This document shows, in pieces, positions 51,960 through 59,650 of a DNA stretch of 64,000 nt. The notes under the pieces were generated by a model. That model was given only the letters and a program-made list of their open reading frames with translations. It made no database searches and had not been told where the DNA came from. The stretch comes from Rhodococcus sp. KRD197 (GTDB taxonomy: Bacteria; Actinomycetota; Actinomycetes; Mycobacteriales; Mycobacteriaceae): positions 920,028 through 984,027 of the forward strand of contig NZ_JABFAO010000004.1 in assembly GCF_017168235.1 (NCBI RefSeq). Reading direction: 5' to 3'. The translations under genes were made by a program, and so were the position numbers. Within the stretch, counting starts at the first letter, position 1; every line of letters starts with the position of its first letter.

Positions 51960-52175
51960 GGGCGGGGAACGGCCATTAACGCGGTAATAAGGGCCGATGA
52001 AGGCCGGTTGGGAATAGCTATTAAATTCCGCTACAGGACGACGACTGCCCTTTATTTGAATCTGGAAAACCCATGTGGGACAAAGCAAAACGCGAATTTA
52101 TTGGCAAATATTACCCTGGCATAAAGGCTGCTATTGACATAGAATGGAAGTCAATAGAGCAATTCCGTACAGGAG
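51960..52175. other. AT-rich intergenic segment, candidate origin or promoter region
   Basis: The base composition drops sharply against the surrounding 65-70% GC, with runs such as TTAAATT, TTTATTTGAAT, AATTTATTGGCAAATATTA. It lies just upstream of the dnaB_N-dam-whiB operon. No iterons are obvious apart from one inverted repeat at 52131-52157. AT-rich DNA next to a helicase-loader-like gene is typical of a replication origin, but a foreign insertion is equally possible. Confidence 0.4.
52131..52157 (+). promoter_or_regulatory. Inverted repeat upstream of the dnaB_N operon
   Basis: CTATTGAC (52131-52138) and GTCAATAG (52150-52157) are perfect reverse complements separated by 11 nt. TTGACA at 52134-52139 could be a -35 box. 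The leader ORF ATG is 25 bp downstream, so this is a likely operator. Confidence 0.55.
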
Positions 52176-52181
52176 AGAGCT

Positions 52182-52238
52182 ATGCCCACTACCGTCGACC
52201 CCGCCGCCTGGCACTTCGTAACTGAGTTCCCGCGGTGA
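52182..52238 (+). CDS. 18-residue leader peptide coupled to the dnaB_N gene
   Basis: ATG 52182 has AGGAGAG 5 nt upstream, the best ribosome binding site in this area, and encodes MPTTVDPAAWHFVTEFPR. Its TGA overlaps the GTG start of the next gene (GTGA), which itself has no binding site. Translation of the next gene therefore probably depends on this leader. Confidence 0.55.
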   Translation: MPTTVDPAAWHFVTEFPR

Positions 52239-52834
52239 AACCGCTCCGTTCAGTCCCTACGCCCGGCGACGACGACAATGCCCGCGCGGACCTCGCACCC
52301 GCCGAATCGGTGTCCGAGGTCCAGGTCGTCATCGCGGACGAGTGTGTCTACGACCCCGCGACCGACCCCGAAGCCCTGCTGCTGTGTGCATTGATGTGGA
52401 GCGCTCAGACCGGGGGAGTGCCCACCGAGGATCAACGCATCACCGAGACCATGACCGCCGACGACTTCGACGACGTCCTCTACCGGCGGGTGTTCACCGT
52501 CGCCGCCGACCTCGTCGCGGCCGGCGACCCCTACGACCCGGCGAGTGTCAGCGCAGCGTTCATGCGGTCCGGATCCGGCGGTGCCAAGGACGCGCCCCTG
52601 CGACGACGCCTCAACGAAGTCATCACCGCAGGGGCATCCGGTGCCGCCGCCACTCACTACGCAGACATCGTGCTCTCCCAGGCGTACCGCCGCAGCTATC
52701 GAACCGTGGCAGCGTCCATCGTCCAGGCCGCTGAAGAGCTACCGGAGGAATACCTGTTCGATCATCTTGTCGAGTACGGGCGCGCTCAACGCGCACTGTG
52801 GCAAAGGCTCAACGCCTTTCGAGGAAAGCAGTGA
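52235..52834 (+). CDS. DnaB N-terminal-domain-like protein
   Basis: A 199-residue protein from GTG 52235. Residues 45-145 resemble the helical DnaB N-terminal domain: PEALLLCALMWSAQ, then MTADDFDDVLYRRVFTVAADLVAAGDPYDPASVSAAFM, a pattern matching the helicase hairpin dimer region. There is no RecA-like ATPase domain, so it is not a helicase; it might act in replication-fork loading or regulate it. Coupled to the Dam-type gene (GTGA at 52831). Confidence 0.7.
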   Translation: MKPLRSVPTPGDDDNARADLAPAESVSEVQVVIADECVYDPATDPEALLLCALMWSAQTGGVPTEDQRITETMTADDFDDVLYRRVFTVAADLVAAGDPYDPASVSAAFMRSGSGGAKDAPLRRRLNEVITAGASGAAATHYADIVLSQAYRRSYRTVAASIVQAAEELPEEYLFDHLVEYGRAQRALWQRLNAFRGKQ

Positions 52835-53964
52835 CTGCGACCGATAAGGCCACCGGCATGGTCCGGACGGATCGACCTGTGTCGAATCAAGCGTCAAGAT
52901 ATGTTGACGTACAGTCAGCGTCAACGAATCTTGACGTGCCGTCGGGTACTGCGTCGACGCGGACGCCGGGCGTGCCCGTGTTGCGGCCACCGTTCGCGTA
53001 CTACGGCGGAAAGACCCGCCTGGCTCCGATGATCGCGGCCGCACTGCCGGACCACACCCAGTACGTCGAACCGTATGCGGGATCGCTCGCGGTGCTGTTC
53101 GCCAAGGCCCCGGCCCGGTTGGAGACCGTCAACGACCTCGACGGCGACATCGTCCACTTCTGGCGGGTGCTGCGAGAGCGTCCCGACGAGCTCGCGCGGG
53201 CCTGCGCGCTGACCCCGCACGCGCGCACCGAACGCACAGGAGCACTTCAGCGCCCCTCCGACCTCGACGACGTCGAACGGGCTCGCCGAATCTGGGTGTG
53301 CCTGACCGCCGGTCGCACCGGCACCCTGCGCAACACCGGCTGGCGATACGACACCTCCGACGCCGCGTCGACGTCCATGCCCCGCCGCCTGGCCGGGTAC
53401 GTCGCCCGCATCGACGCTGTCGCCGCCCGCCTGCGCAGTGTCTCACTCGAACACCGCAACGCACTCGAGGTCATCGAGGCATACGGCGGCGGACGACGGA
53501 CCGTCATCTACGCCGACCCGCCCTACGTCGGCGAAGTCCGGACACGGAACTACCGCACCGAAATGACTAGCGCAACAGACCACCACGCTCTCGCCGAACG
53601 ACTCAACGCCTGCCAGGCGACGGTGGTGCTGTCCGGATACGCCAGCGAGCTCTACGACCGGAAGCTCTACCGCGACTGGTACCGCACAGAATTGCGCTCC
53701 CACACCAGCCAGAGCGGAACCTGGGAGCACCGCACCGAAGTGCTGTGGTCCAACCGTCCGCTGCGCATCGACGACTCGGACCCGGCATGTAACGGAACTC
53801 CGAGCACGGGCGCGGAATGTAACGAAACCCGCTGCCAGGCGGCCGACTGCGCGAGAGTGCTCACTCAACCCGCGACCGGACGCCCGAGACGCTTCTGCTC
53901 GCCCGCCTGCCGAGTCCGCGCCCACCGACACACCACCACCACACGGAAAGAAACCCACGCATGA
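52831..53964 (+). CDS. Dam-type DNA adenine N6-methyltransferase with C-terminal zinc-finger-like motif
   Basis: A 377-residue protein. I chose GTG 52831, which overlaps the previous stop with AGGAAA upstream; GTG 52972 is an alternative that would place the two palindromes in the 5' region. Core motifs: FAYYGGKTRLAPMI and YVEPYAGSLAVLF (SAM binding, about 56-90), and YADPPYVGEVR (catalytic DPPY, about 227-237). The C terminus adds CQAADCARVL and GRPRRFCSPACRVRAHR, a CGNR/zinc-finger-like module. Probably modifies plasmid DNA; the recognition sequence is unknown. No restriction enzyme is adjacent. Confidence 0.88.
   Translation: MTATDKATGMVRTDRPVSNQASRYVDVQSASTNLDVPSGTASTRTPGVPVLRPPFAYYGGKTRLAPMIAAALPDHTQYVEPYAGSLAVLFAKAPARLETVNDLDGDIVHFWRVLRERPDELARACALTPHARTERTGALQRPSDLDDVERARRIWVCLTAGRTGTLRNTGWRYDTSDAASTSMPRRLAGYVARIDAVAARLRSVSLEHRNALEVIEAYGGGRRTVIYADPPYVGEVRTRNYRTEMTSATDHHALAERLNACQATVVLSGYASELYDRKLYRDWYRTELRSHTSQSGTWEHRTEVLWSNRPLRIDDSDPACNGTPSTGAECNETRCQAADCARVLTQPATGRPRRFCSPACRVRAHRHTTTTRKETHA
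52892..52936 (+). promoter_or_regulatory. Second pair of 18-bp palindromes, inside the 5' part of the dam-type gene
   Basis: CGTCAAGATATGTTGACG (52892-52909) and CGTCAACGAATCTTGACG (52919-52936), again with a 9-nt spacer as at 42642-42686. The second copy has two substitutions. They lie in a poorly conserved N-terminal extension if the gene starts at 52831, or just upstream if it starts at 52972. Confidence 0.85.
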
Positions 53965-54269
53965 GAGCACCGAACGAAACCGGCGACCGCTTCGCCGCCA
54001 TCACCGAGAAGATCGCCGTCCTCGAACACGCACTCACCGAGCTGTCCACCGATGTGTCCGCGTGGCCCGACACCGACCACGGGCTGCGGTGCGAACCAGT
54101 CGACGGCACCGGGGAGTCGAGCAGCGGGGATCCGGACGCACTCGCGGCCACCGCCGCCGCCCACGTCCAGTCGGCCCGCGAGGCGCTACGTCGTCTCGAC
54201 GGTGCGGTATCTACGGCCTGGGCAGCCTCGGCGCGGCTCTACCTCGCAGACCCGGCCGAGCAGCGATGA
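53961..54269 (+). CDS. Hypothetical protein of the dam-whiB operon
   Basis: A 102-residue helical protein (ITEKIAVLEHALTELSTDVSAW; AATAAAHVQSAREALRRLDGAVSTAWAASARLYLADP). ATG overlaps the methyltransferase stop and its own stop overlaps the WhiB-like start. No family recognised. The helices suggest a small oligomeric protein. Confidence 0.6.
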   Translation: MRAPNETGDRFAAITEKIAVLEHALTELSTDVSAWPDTDHGLRCEPVDGTGESSSGDPDALAATAAAHVQSAREALRRLDGAVSTAWAASARLYLADPAEQR

Positions 54270-54649
54270 CCTCCGAGACGGTGCGGACGGTCGACGACGA
54301 GCCTGCCGCGCCGTGCAGCCTCGACCCCGCGTCGTGGGACCTGGACGCCTCGACGGTCGAGGTACTGAAGGCGTCGGTTCGGGTGTGCCGGTTCGAGTGC
54401 CCACTGCTGACCGCGTGCCGATCCGCACTCGCGGCCGGCGCAGTCAGACCCGCATCGATGGTGCTCGCCGGGATCGCGTTCGACTACAACGGTGACCGGG
54501 TCGACCTCGACAGTCCCCGCACCCGCACCGGACCCCGCAACGAACGAGACACCCGCGGCGTCGACACCCACGGACGCCGCTACAACGGACACACCGGACG
54601 TTGGGAATCACCCACCCGATCACCGGCTACGGTGCGACGCTCTGCCTGA
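54266..54649 (+). CDS. WhiB-like iron-sulfur regulator
   Basis: A 127-residue Wbl protein. The four cluster cysteines are Cys17, Cys41, Cys45 and Cys51 (VCRFECPLLTAC gives the CxxxCxxxxxC spacing). The usual GVWGG turn is replaced by GIAFDYNGD, so sigma-factor contact may differ. A basic RNERDTRG tail follows. Actinophages and plasmids often carry such proteins to reprogram host transcription. Last gene of the coupled dnaB_N-dam operon. Confidence 0.82.
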   Translation: MTSETVRTVDDEPAAPCSLDPASWDLDASTVEVLKASVRVCRFECPLLTACRSALAAGAVRPASMVLAGIAFDYNGDRVDLDSPRTRTGPRNERDTRGVDTHGRRYNGHTGRWESPTRSPATVRRSA

Positions 54650-54673
54650 CCATCCCACCACTGGGTAACGGTT

Positions 54674-54709
54674 TTGTGTTACACAACCGCAGGTTTTGTA
54701 GTACACTAC
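54674..54709 (+). promoter_or_regulatory. Promoter and twin palindromes of the toxin-antitoxin module
   Basis: TTACAC (54679-54684), 17 nt, TACACT (54702-54707), with ATG 54715 7 nt downstream (leaderless). Two palindromes overlap the boxes: TTGTGT-T-ACACAA (54674-54686) and GTAGT-AC-ACTAC (54698-54709). These are likely antitoxin operators. Confidence 0.65.
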
Positions 54710-54714
54710 TAGGT

Positions 54715-54984
54715 ATGGGGATCAAGTGGACACAAAGCGCAGACAAGCACGAAGTTGACCGCGCGGATGCCCTGAACGCGATACACAACGCTTACTACGT
54801 CGAGGATGAGTTCGATGATTCCCGTGTTCCAGGGCAGGTGAAACCGACGTTGTACATCGGCCCGCCGCTCAGGCCGGGGGGACCGCTCCTCGAAGTGATG
54901 GTCAATATCATCCCGCCGTCGGACGTCGTCATCTTCCACGTCATGGAAGCACAGGAGAGGAATCTCGAGCGCATGGACGACTGA
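54715..54984 (+). CDS. BrnT-like putative toxin
   Basis: An 89-residue protein from ATG 54715: WTQSADKHEVDRADALNAIHNAYYVEDEF, then KPTLYIGPPLR and LLEVMVNIIPPSDVVIFHVMEAQER. This resembles the BrnT-type RNase fold and a family of actinobacterial proteins paired with ribbon-helix-helix partners. A leaderless, palindrome-covered promoter and a following RHH gene support a toxin-antitoxin pair. Activity is inferred only. Confidence 0.65.
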   Translation: MGIKWTQSADKHEVDRADALNAIHNAYYVEDEFDDSRVPGQVKPTLYIGPPLRPGGPLLEVMVNIIPPSDVVIFHVMEAQERNLERMDD

Positions 54985-55045
54985 ACGATTCGTGCATCTG
55001 CTTTCTGCTCCACTACCCAGCTCCATATACCCAGAGGTGAACATC

Positions 55046-55501
55046 ATGAACAGCACCAACAAGGCCGACAAGCCCGACACCAGCACCACCAGGCGGGACG
55101 ACGACCAGACCCGCGCAATTCGGCAATGGGCACGAGACAACGGATACAGCGTTTCTTCTGCCCACGGCGCACTCGATTCCGAGGCCGACGATTCGACGGA
55201 CTACGACGCTCTGTCCGACTGGGCTGAGAACGAGATGACGCTGCCGACCAAATCGACGACGGCGAAGCGGGGCCGCGAGGCCGCCGCACACGGTCGGGCG
55301 CTGCTCGACCGTGTCGGAGGGCGTCCGTCGCTGGACCCCGACGCCGAACCCGGCAGCGAATCCCCGGTGCGGCAGGTCCGGCTACCCAAGCCGCTCGATG
55401 CACGTATCGACGCCATCGCCGCGCAGCAAGGCCGCAGCCGATCGGCAGTACTGCGCGATGCAGTCGCCGAGTACGCCGACGCGCACAGCGCGAACGTGTG
55501 A
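55046..55501 (+). CDS. Ribbon-helix-helix (CopG-type) putative antitoxin with Lsr2-like N terminus
   Basis: A 151-residue protein from ATG 55046 (GAGGTG upstream). The C-terminal part has the RHH fold: VRQVRLPKPLDARIDAIAAQQGRSRSAVLRDAVAEYAD (about 105-145). Near residues 21-38 it reads IRQWARDNGYSVSSAHG, which resembles the DNA-binding C terminus of Lsr2 (IR.WARxNGxxVS), an AT-hook-like nucleoid protein. That may give it two DNA-binding parts. It should neutralise the preceding toxin and repress the promoter. Confidence 0.7.
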   Translation: MNSTNKADKPDTSTTRRDDDQTRAIRQWARDNGYSVSSAHGALDSEADDSTDYDALSDWAENEMTLPTKSTTAKRGREAAAHGRALLDRVGGRPSLDPDAEPGSESPVRQVRLPKPLDARIDAIAAQQGRSRSAVLRDAVAEYADAHSANV

Positions 55502-55707
55502 GCGCTGCAGGCGGTGTCTGCTCCGAGGTGGAATCGCCGATCGGGGCGTACCTGCGGTGGTGCGGACACGTCGGAGCCGACGCATATGACCTCGATGCGC
55601 TGCAGGAGTGGGACTACCTTCACGCCGTCGAGATGACCGTCGCCGAACGCCGCACTCTGACCGTATGGGCACAGGCGGTCGACACCGCGCCGCGCCCGCA
55701 GCGCTGA
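55498..55707 (+). CDS. Small hypothetical protein coupled to the RHH gene
   Basis: A 69-residue protein starting at GTG 55498, overlapping the RHH stop. Contains YLRWCGHVGADAYDLDALQEWDYLHAVEM. No family recognised. A terminator follows within 30 bp. Confidence 0.5.
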   Translation: MSAAGGVCSEVESPIGAYLRWCGHVGADAYDLDALQEWDYLHAVEMTVAERRTLTVWAQAVDTAPRPQR

Positions 55708-55732
55708 CCGCGCGTTAACCGGCCCGTACGGA

Positions 55733-55765
55733 AAAGGCACCCACATTGGCTGTATGGGTGCCTTT
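55733..55765 (+). terminator. Bidirectional terminator
   Basis: AAAGGCACCCA (55733-55743) and TGGGTGCCTTT (55755-55765) form a perfect 11-bp stem ending in T residues, located between the toxin-antitoxin operon and a convergent operon. Confidence 0.85.
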
Positions 55766-55785
55766 CTCGTCGGTTGCGAGCGGTG

Positions 55786-56160
55786 TCAGTGGTGATCGCT
55801 GACCCAGACCTCGTCGCCGAAGTCGATGTCGTAATCGGCCAGATACGGCGCATCGGGGTCACCGCTCGCGGTGTACCGCGGGTAGAGACCTTTCTGCTGT
55901 TCGGTCTGGAGAACGACCACCCGCACGCGCCCGGGCGTGAGGTGGATTTCGCGTAGTACGCCGGTCATCGGTTCGTTCCACAGCACCGCATCGAACGCCA
56001 GGACCGCGCCGAGGTCGCCGCCGTCGAGCCGGAACGCAGGCTTACCGACGCCCTCTAGTGCGATGCCCTCCATGCCGATCGCGGCGGACCGCTGCGGAGG
56101 CGGAGGCAAGCGGTGCCGCCCTTCCCGTACCTGCGGTGGAAACTGATGGTCGGTGGTCAT
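55786..56160 (-). CDS. Hypothetical protein
   Basis: A 124-residue protein from ATG 56160, overlapping the stop of the upstream gene. Beta-rich C-terminal half: GVLREIHLTPGRVRVVVLQTEQQKGLYPRYTASGDPDAPYLADYDIDFGDEVWVSDHH. No family recognised. Last gene of a minus-strand operon ending at the shared terminator. Confidence 0.6.
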   Translation of the reverse strand: MTTDHQFPPQVREGRHRLPPPPQRSAAIGMEGIALEGVGKPAFRLDGGDLGAVLAFDAVLWNEPMTGVLREIHLTPGRVRVVVLQTEQQKGLYPRYTASGDPDAPYLADYDIDFGDEVWVSDHH

Positions 56161-57086
56161 CCGAGACCGTGATCGGCCGACCGCGATGTCGCCGCTGTGT
56201 GTGTCGGGCCCGGTGCGGTGTGCAGCGCGGACGAGGTGGCCCACGCCGTACCGGACGAGCGTCCGGACGGGGCAGTGACCAACCCGCGCGGACGCGTCGA
56301 CGCGCCCTCGACGTCGACCGCGTTCGACGTCGATACCGACGCGGACACAGCCTCAGTGTTGTCGGTGCGTGCGTCCGGCGTCGACCGCGCCCGCAGCTCG
56401 TCGAGGTCGGCTGCGAGGGCGGTGATGTGTTCGGCGTCGGCGACCGGGTCGAGGACGGAGATGTTCGCGCGCAAGTTCCGCACCTGAACGGACCGCTCGG
56501 CGGCGATGCGGTCGGTATCGGAGACCTCTGCTTCATGGATCACGCGCAGGACGGTGTCGTTGCGCATTGGTTCGATCGTGCCGCCGAGATCGGCCGCGAG
56601 TGATTCGGCGATGCGGTGCGCGTCGTGGCTGGCGTACGCGCCGACGTCGGTGCGCGAGTTCGGGATCGGGCCTGGGCGGGTGGAGTACACCTGAACGTCG
56701 AGCACCCCGGGTGCATCGACCTCACTGTCGGGCAACGGCGGCGACGCGTCGAGAACGGCGGCGACGGCAGTGGTGACCTCTCGCGGTGCGGAGATGACGG
56801 TGCGCAGTACACCGTTCTTGTATGCCGGTAGCGCACTCAGCTCGGCGGCGAGCTCGCCGGGCGTACCGATGAACTCGACGTCACGGCGAGAGCTTCCCTC
56901 GGAGACGGCGTCGATGACGACTGAGACGGTGTCGACTTCGCGGGTGTCCGACAGTGCCGCTGCTTGGGTGAGTGCGAACTGCCCGGCGGAGCGCGAGGTG
57001 TAGAACGCTCCGCGGTAGTGCACGAAACCGGGGTCGCCGTTGCGGTCGAGGGAGGCTACTTCGACGTTGAATTCGGGCTGGCTCAT
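56157..57086 (-). CDS. Hypothetical protein, charged and partly coiled
   Basis: A 309-residue protein from ATG 57086. The N-terminal domain (about 1-170) has FVHYRGAFYTSRSAGQFALTQAAALSDTREVDTVSVVID. The C-terminal region includes VQVRNLRANISVLDPVADAEHITALAADLDELRARS, a probable coiled coil, then a Ser/Thr-rich tail. Unknown function; coupled to the next gene by ATGA. Confidence 0.6.
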   Translation of the reverse strand: MSQPEFNVEVASLDRNGDPGFVHYRGAFYTSRSAGQFALTQAAALSDTREVDTVSVVIDAVSEGSSRRDVEFIGTPGELAAELSALPAYKNGVLRTVISAPREVTTAVAAVLDASPPLPDSEVDAPGVLDVQVYSTRPGPIPNSRTDVGAYASHDAHRIAESLAADLGGTIEPMRNDTVLRVIHEAEVSDTDRIAAERSVQVRNLRANISVLDPVADAEHITALAADLDELRARSTPDARTDNTEAVSASVSTSNAVDVEGASTRPRGLVTAPSGRSSGTAWATSSALHTAPGPTHTAATSRSADHGLG

Positions 57087-57210
57087 GGTGAATGGGTCCT
57101 TTTTAAGTGATGTGGGTGCGCCCGCACGAGGAGAAGATGTGTCGAGCGTGCGAGGGTGCACGGGGATCCGCGACCGGTGCCGGTGCGCGGGTGGTGTGAG
57201 GGCAGCGGTG

Positions 57211-57645
57211 TCAGTGCGCGGGGGTAGTCGAGGACTGCGGTTCGGTCGACACGTCGGGTGCAGGCGACGAGGCGACGTCGTCGTGTTGTCGGTCGGGGCC
57301 GGCGGTGTTCTCGGCACCGACTCGGCGGCGCGGCGTACCGCGACTGGTGCTGCGCTTCGTTGACGCCTTGGATGCCTTCTTGCCGGTCGGCGGCGTTGGT
57401 GCGGTCAGGCCGCTCTCGGTGAGTTCGGCTGCTGTCCATCCGGCGTCGATCGCCTCTTTGTACGCGGCGGCGTGTTCGGCGGTGGCGCGATCGGCCTCGC
57501 GGGATGCCTCGGCGACTTTCTCGCGTGCGGCGGCGGACGCTTCGGCGGCGTCGAAGAGGGACTCGATGTATTTGGTGCGGTTCTCGATCGCGGCGCGTGC
57601 GCGGGCGATGACGGTGTCTTTGTCGACCGTGGGGGAGATGGACAT
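57211..57645 (-). CDS. Hypothetical coiled-coil protein with basic tail
   Basis: A 144-residue protein from ATG 57645: an Ala/Glu-rich long helix (ARARAAIENRTKYIESLFDAAEASAAAREKVAEASREAD) followed by a Lys/Arg/Ser/Thr-rich tail (GKKASKASTKRSTSRGTPRRR). The basic tail resembles histone-like plasmid nucleoid proteins. It is the first gene of the minus-strand set, 124 bp upstream of the 57086 gene. Confidence 0.55.
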   Translation of the reverse strand: MSISPTVDKDTVIARARAAIENRTKYIESLFDAAEASAAAREKVAEASREADRATAEHAAAYKEAIDAGWTAAELTESGLTAPTPPTGKKASKASTKRSTSRGTPRRRVGAENTAGPDRQHDDVASSPAPDVSTEPQSSTTPAH

Positions 57646-57923
57646 CAGATGTGAGGGCCTTCCAGTTTCGGTGCGCGAAATCCCCACCGGACAGGCACCG
57701 ATCACTCACAAGAGCAACACAACCCACAGTGCGGTGAACGCAGTGCGGGGTGAATCGGTACGGGTGGGGCGCGCTCGAACGTGACCCTCATCGACGCTCG
57801 AACTTGGTCTACAGCTTAGGGCAAACCAGTGTGTATCGCTATGAGTCGAAACCGATGTCTGGGCTTTGGTTCACAGCGCCCTGTAGGGGTGCAGATCGAA
57901 GCTGGATGCGACACAATTCCACT

Positions 57924-58319
57924 ATGAGTATGGCGGACGACATCAACTCTCACCGCAGCAGCGTGGAGCGCGACCGACTTGAATGGGAAGCAAAACGCGC
58001 CGCTGCGCGCAGCACGCTCAAGAAGCATCTCGAAGATCAGGCTGAGGACTTCATTGCCTCAGCTCGCCGTCTGAAAATAAAGCCCACAAACGGTTGGGTT
58101 CGACCTCGCTGGGACCTTGACCTCAGCGTCCCCAACGGCGAGGTCTCCGACGGCTATGCACATTCCAACGGTGCCAAGGTCCGTATTCACAGCAACGGCA
58201 CCGTCGTCCTGTGCAACTACGGCGGCATGCCCAGCTCCGATCCCAGTTACACCTCGCTGACGCCCCCCACCGAAGCGCAGGTCCGTAGTGCGCTTACGAG
58301 GTGGCTTCGAGAGCGCTGA
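57924..58319 (+). CDS. Hypothetical protein
   Basis: A 131-residue protein from ATG 57924. N-terminal helix (SSVERDRLEWEAKRAAARSTLKKHLEDQAEDFIASARRL), then a beta-rich half (GAKVRIHSNGTVVLCNYGG). No family recognised. No clear ribosome binding site. Confidence 0.55.
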   Translation: MSMADDINSHRSSVERDRLEWEAKRAAARSTLKKHLEDQAEDFIASARRLKIKPTNGWVRPRWDLDLSVPNGEVSDGYAHSNGAKVRIHSNGTVVLCNYGGMPSSDPSYTSLTPPTEAQVRSALTRWLRER

Positions 58320-58691
58320 CGACGCTCGCAGTTCCCAAAGGGTGTGTAGCGAGCGGACGGAAACTTGCGTCGCCAGCGTAGGTTCCACTCGGTCTCTGCG
58401 AGTGCGTCTACACCGGCGGCGGGGAGATGTTGCACATAGGCGTCTGCTGGCACTCTGCCGACCGTGACCGTCGCCGACGTCACCACGGCGCACGGTTGGC
58501 TGCGCGTCTTTGACGTCATCAGTTGGACGCGCGGCAAGGAGACGTCGACAACCGTGCACCGGGCGCTGGAGGCGGCGCACGCAGTGGTTGCAGGAATACC
58601 GTTGCAGCGCGTACTCAGTCGGCGTTGCATCGCCTGCACATCGAACAAAGTGCGGTGTGTGCAGAAGCGTCGGTGCGAGCACGGCGGTCGG
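58320..58691. other. Intergenic region with no supported gene
   Basis: One plus-strand frame from GTG 58464 (VTVADVTTAHGWLRVF) runs through but continues antisense to the following gene and has no initiation signal. Nothing else is recognised. Confidence 0.45.
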
Positions 58692-59027
58692 TCAGTAGTA
58701 GTCGTTGCCGTAGGGGTCGCGGCGGTACCCGCGCCGGGGTCTGCGGTCGGCGACTCCGCTGGCACCGCCGAGCGCGAACAGGGGAAGCGTGAACAGCATC
58801 ACCGCGATGAACGCGCCGATCACCGCGATGAACGTGGAGAACACGACTGCGAGAACGACGAGGTACGCGCCGACGCCGATCACGGTGAGAATGTTCGCGA
58901 CGAACCCCTTCCATCCGGGGTCGTTCTCTCCGAGGTACCGCACGTACCAGATCAGGAATCCGGCACCGGCAATCGCGAGCAGGGGGAGAGGTCCGACGTC
59001 GTCAGTGAAGAGCGAGGAGAGCGTCAT
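58692..59027 (-). CDS. Small membrane protein
   Basis: A 111-residue protein from ATG 59027. Three hydrophobic helices: LPLLAIAGAGFLIWYV, FVANILTVIGVGAYLVVLAVVF and TFIAVIGAFIAVMLFTLPLFAL, then a basic tail (RRPRRGYRRDPYGNDYY). Resembles the small membrane proteins at 49-51 kb in style. Function unknown. Confidence 0.6.
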   Translation of the reverse strand: MTLSSLFTDDVGPLPLLAIAGAGFLIWYVRYLGENDPGWKGFVANILTVIGVGAYLVVLAVVFSTFIAVIGAFIAVMLFTLPLFALGGASGVADRRPRRGYRRDPYGNDYY

Positions 59028-59137
59028 CTCGTAAGTCCTATCGTCGAGGACTGCTCTCACCGGTGCGGTGCAGCGGCCCGAAGCCTGATGGATCTATCTC
59101 TACCGCGTGCCACCGACATGTGTCGGTGGCGTTCGGT

Positions 59138-59503
59138 TCAGAACAGAGTCGGTGGTGCTTGTGCGTCGAAGCTGTGGCCGGCGAGCGCGGCCAGCATTCG
59201 TTGTTCGTCGTAGCCGTCTTTGAGTGCGTCGCGGATCGCGACGGCGCGCCCGTAACGTCCGCGCGGATCACCGCCTGCCGGTGTCGGCCCGATGTGCCGC
59301 CCGACTGCAACAGCGTGCGCAAGATTCGCTGACTGGGTGCCGCGTTTGAGGTGACCGTCCGTCACTCGCACGCACAGTGTTTCGTCGCAGTCGTGCTCAC
59401 CGACGATCCCGTCACCGAGGTCGCCGTATTCGAGCAGCAACGCGAACCGGTGCGCCGACAGCGTGCGTGGTGCGTCGCCGTCGGTGAAGGTAAAGACTGG
59501 CAA
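59138..59503 (-). CDS. HNH-endonuclease-like small protein
   Basis: A 121-residue protein from TTG 59503. The core EHDCDETLCVRVTDGHLKRGTQSANLAHAVAVGR matches the HNH signature of homing-type nucleases (HxCDxxxCVxxxHLxxGTxxxN), with His and Cys ligands present. The N-terminal zinc loop is short and the C terminus is helical. It may be a homing-type or phage-derived nuclease, or a decayed one. No linked partner. Confidence 0.6.
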   Translation of the reverse strand: MPVFTFTDGDAPRTLSAHRFALLLEYGDLGDGIVGEHDCDETLCVRVTDGHLKRGTQSANLAHAVAVGRHIGPTPAGGDPRGRYGRAVAIRDALKDGYDEQRMLAALAGHSFDAQAPPTLF

Positions 59504-59650
59504 TGGGTACGTATTTGATTTGTGCGCAATTCTCGATCACTCGGAGACTTCCCGGGCAGGCAGGACAGCGTTCCAGACCCCATCACAGATCCTCGGTTCT
59601 CCAAGCCCGCAGAATAGTCGGCGCTACACCCGCAGCGTCAGACCAAATCG

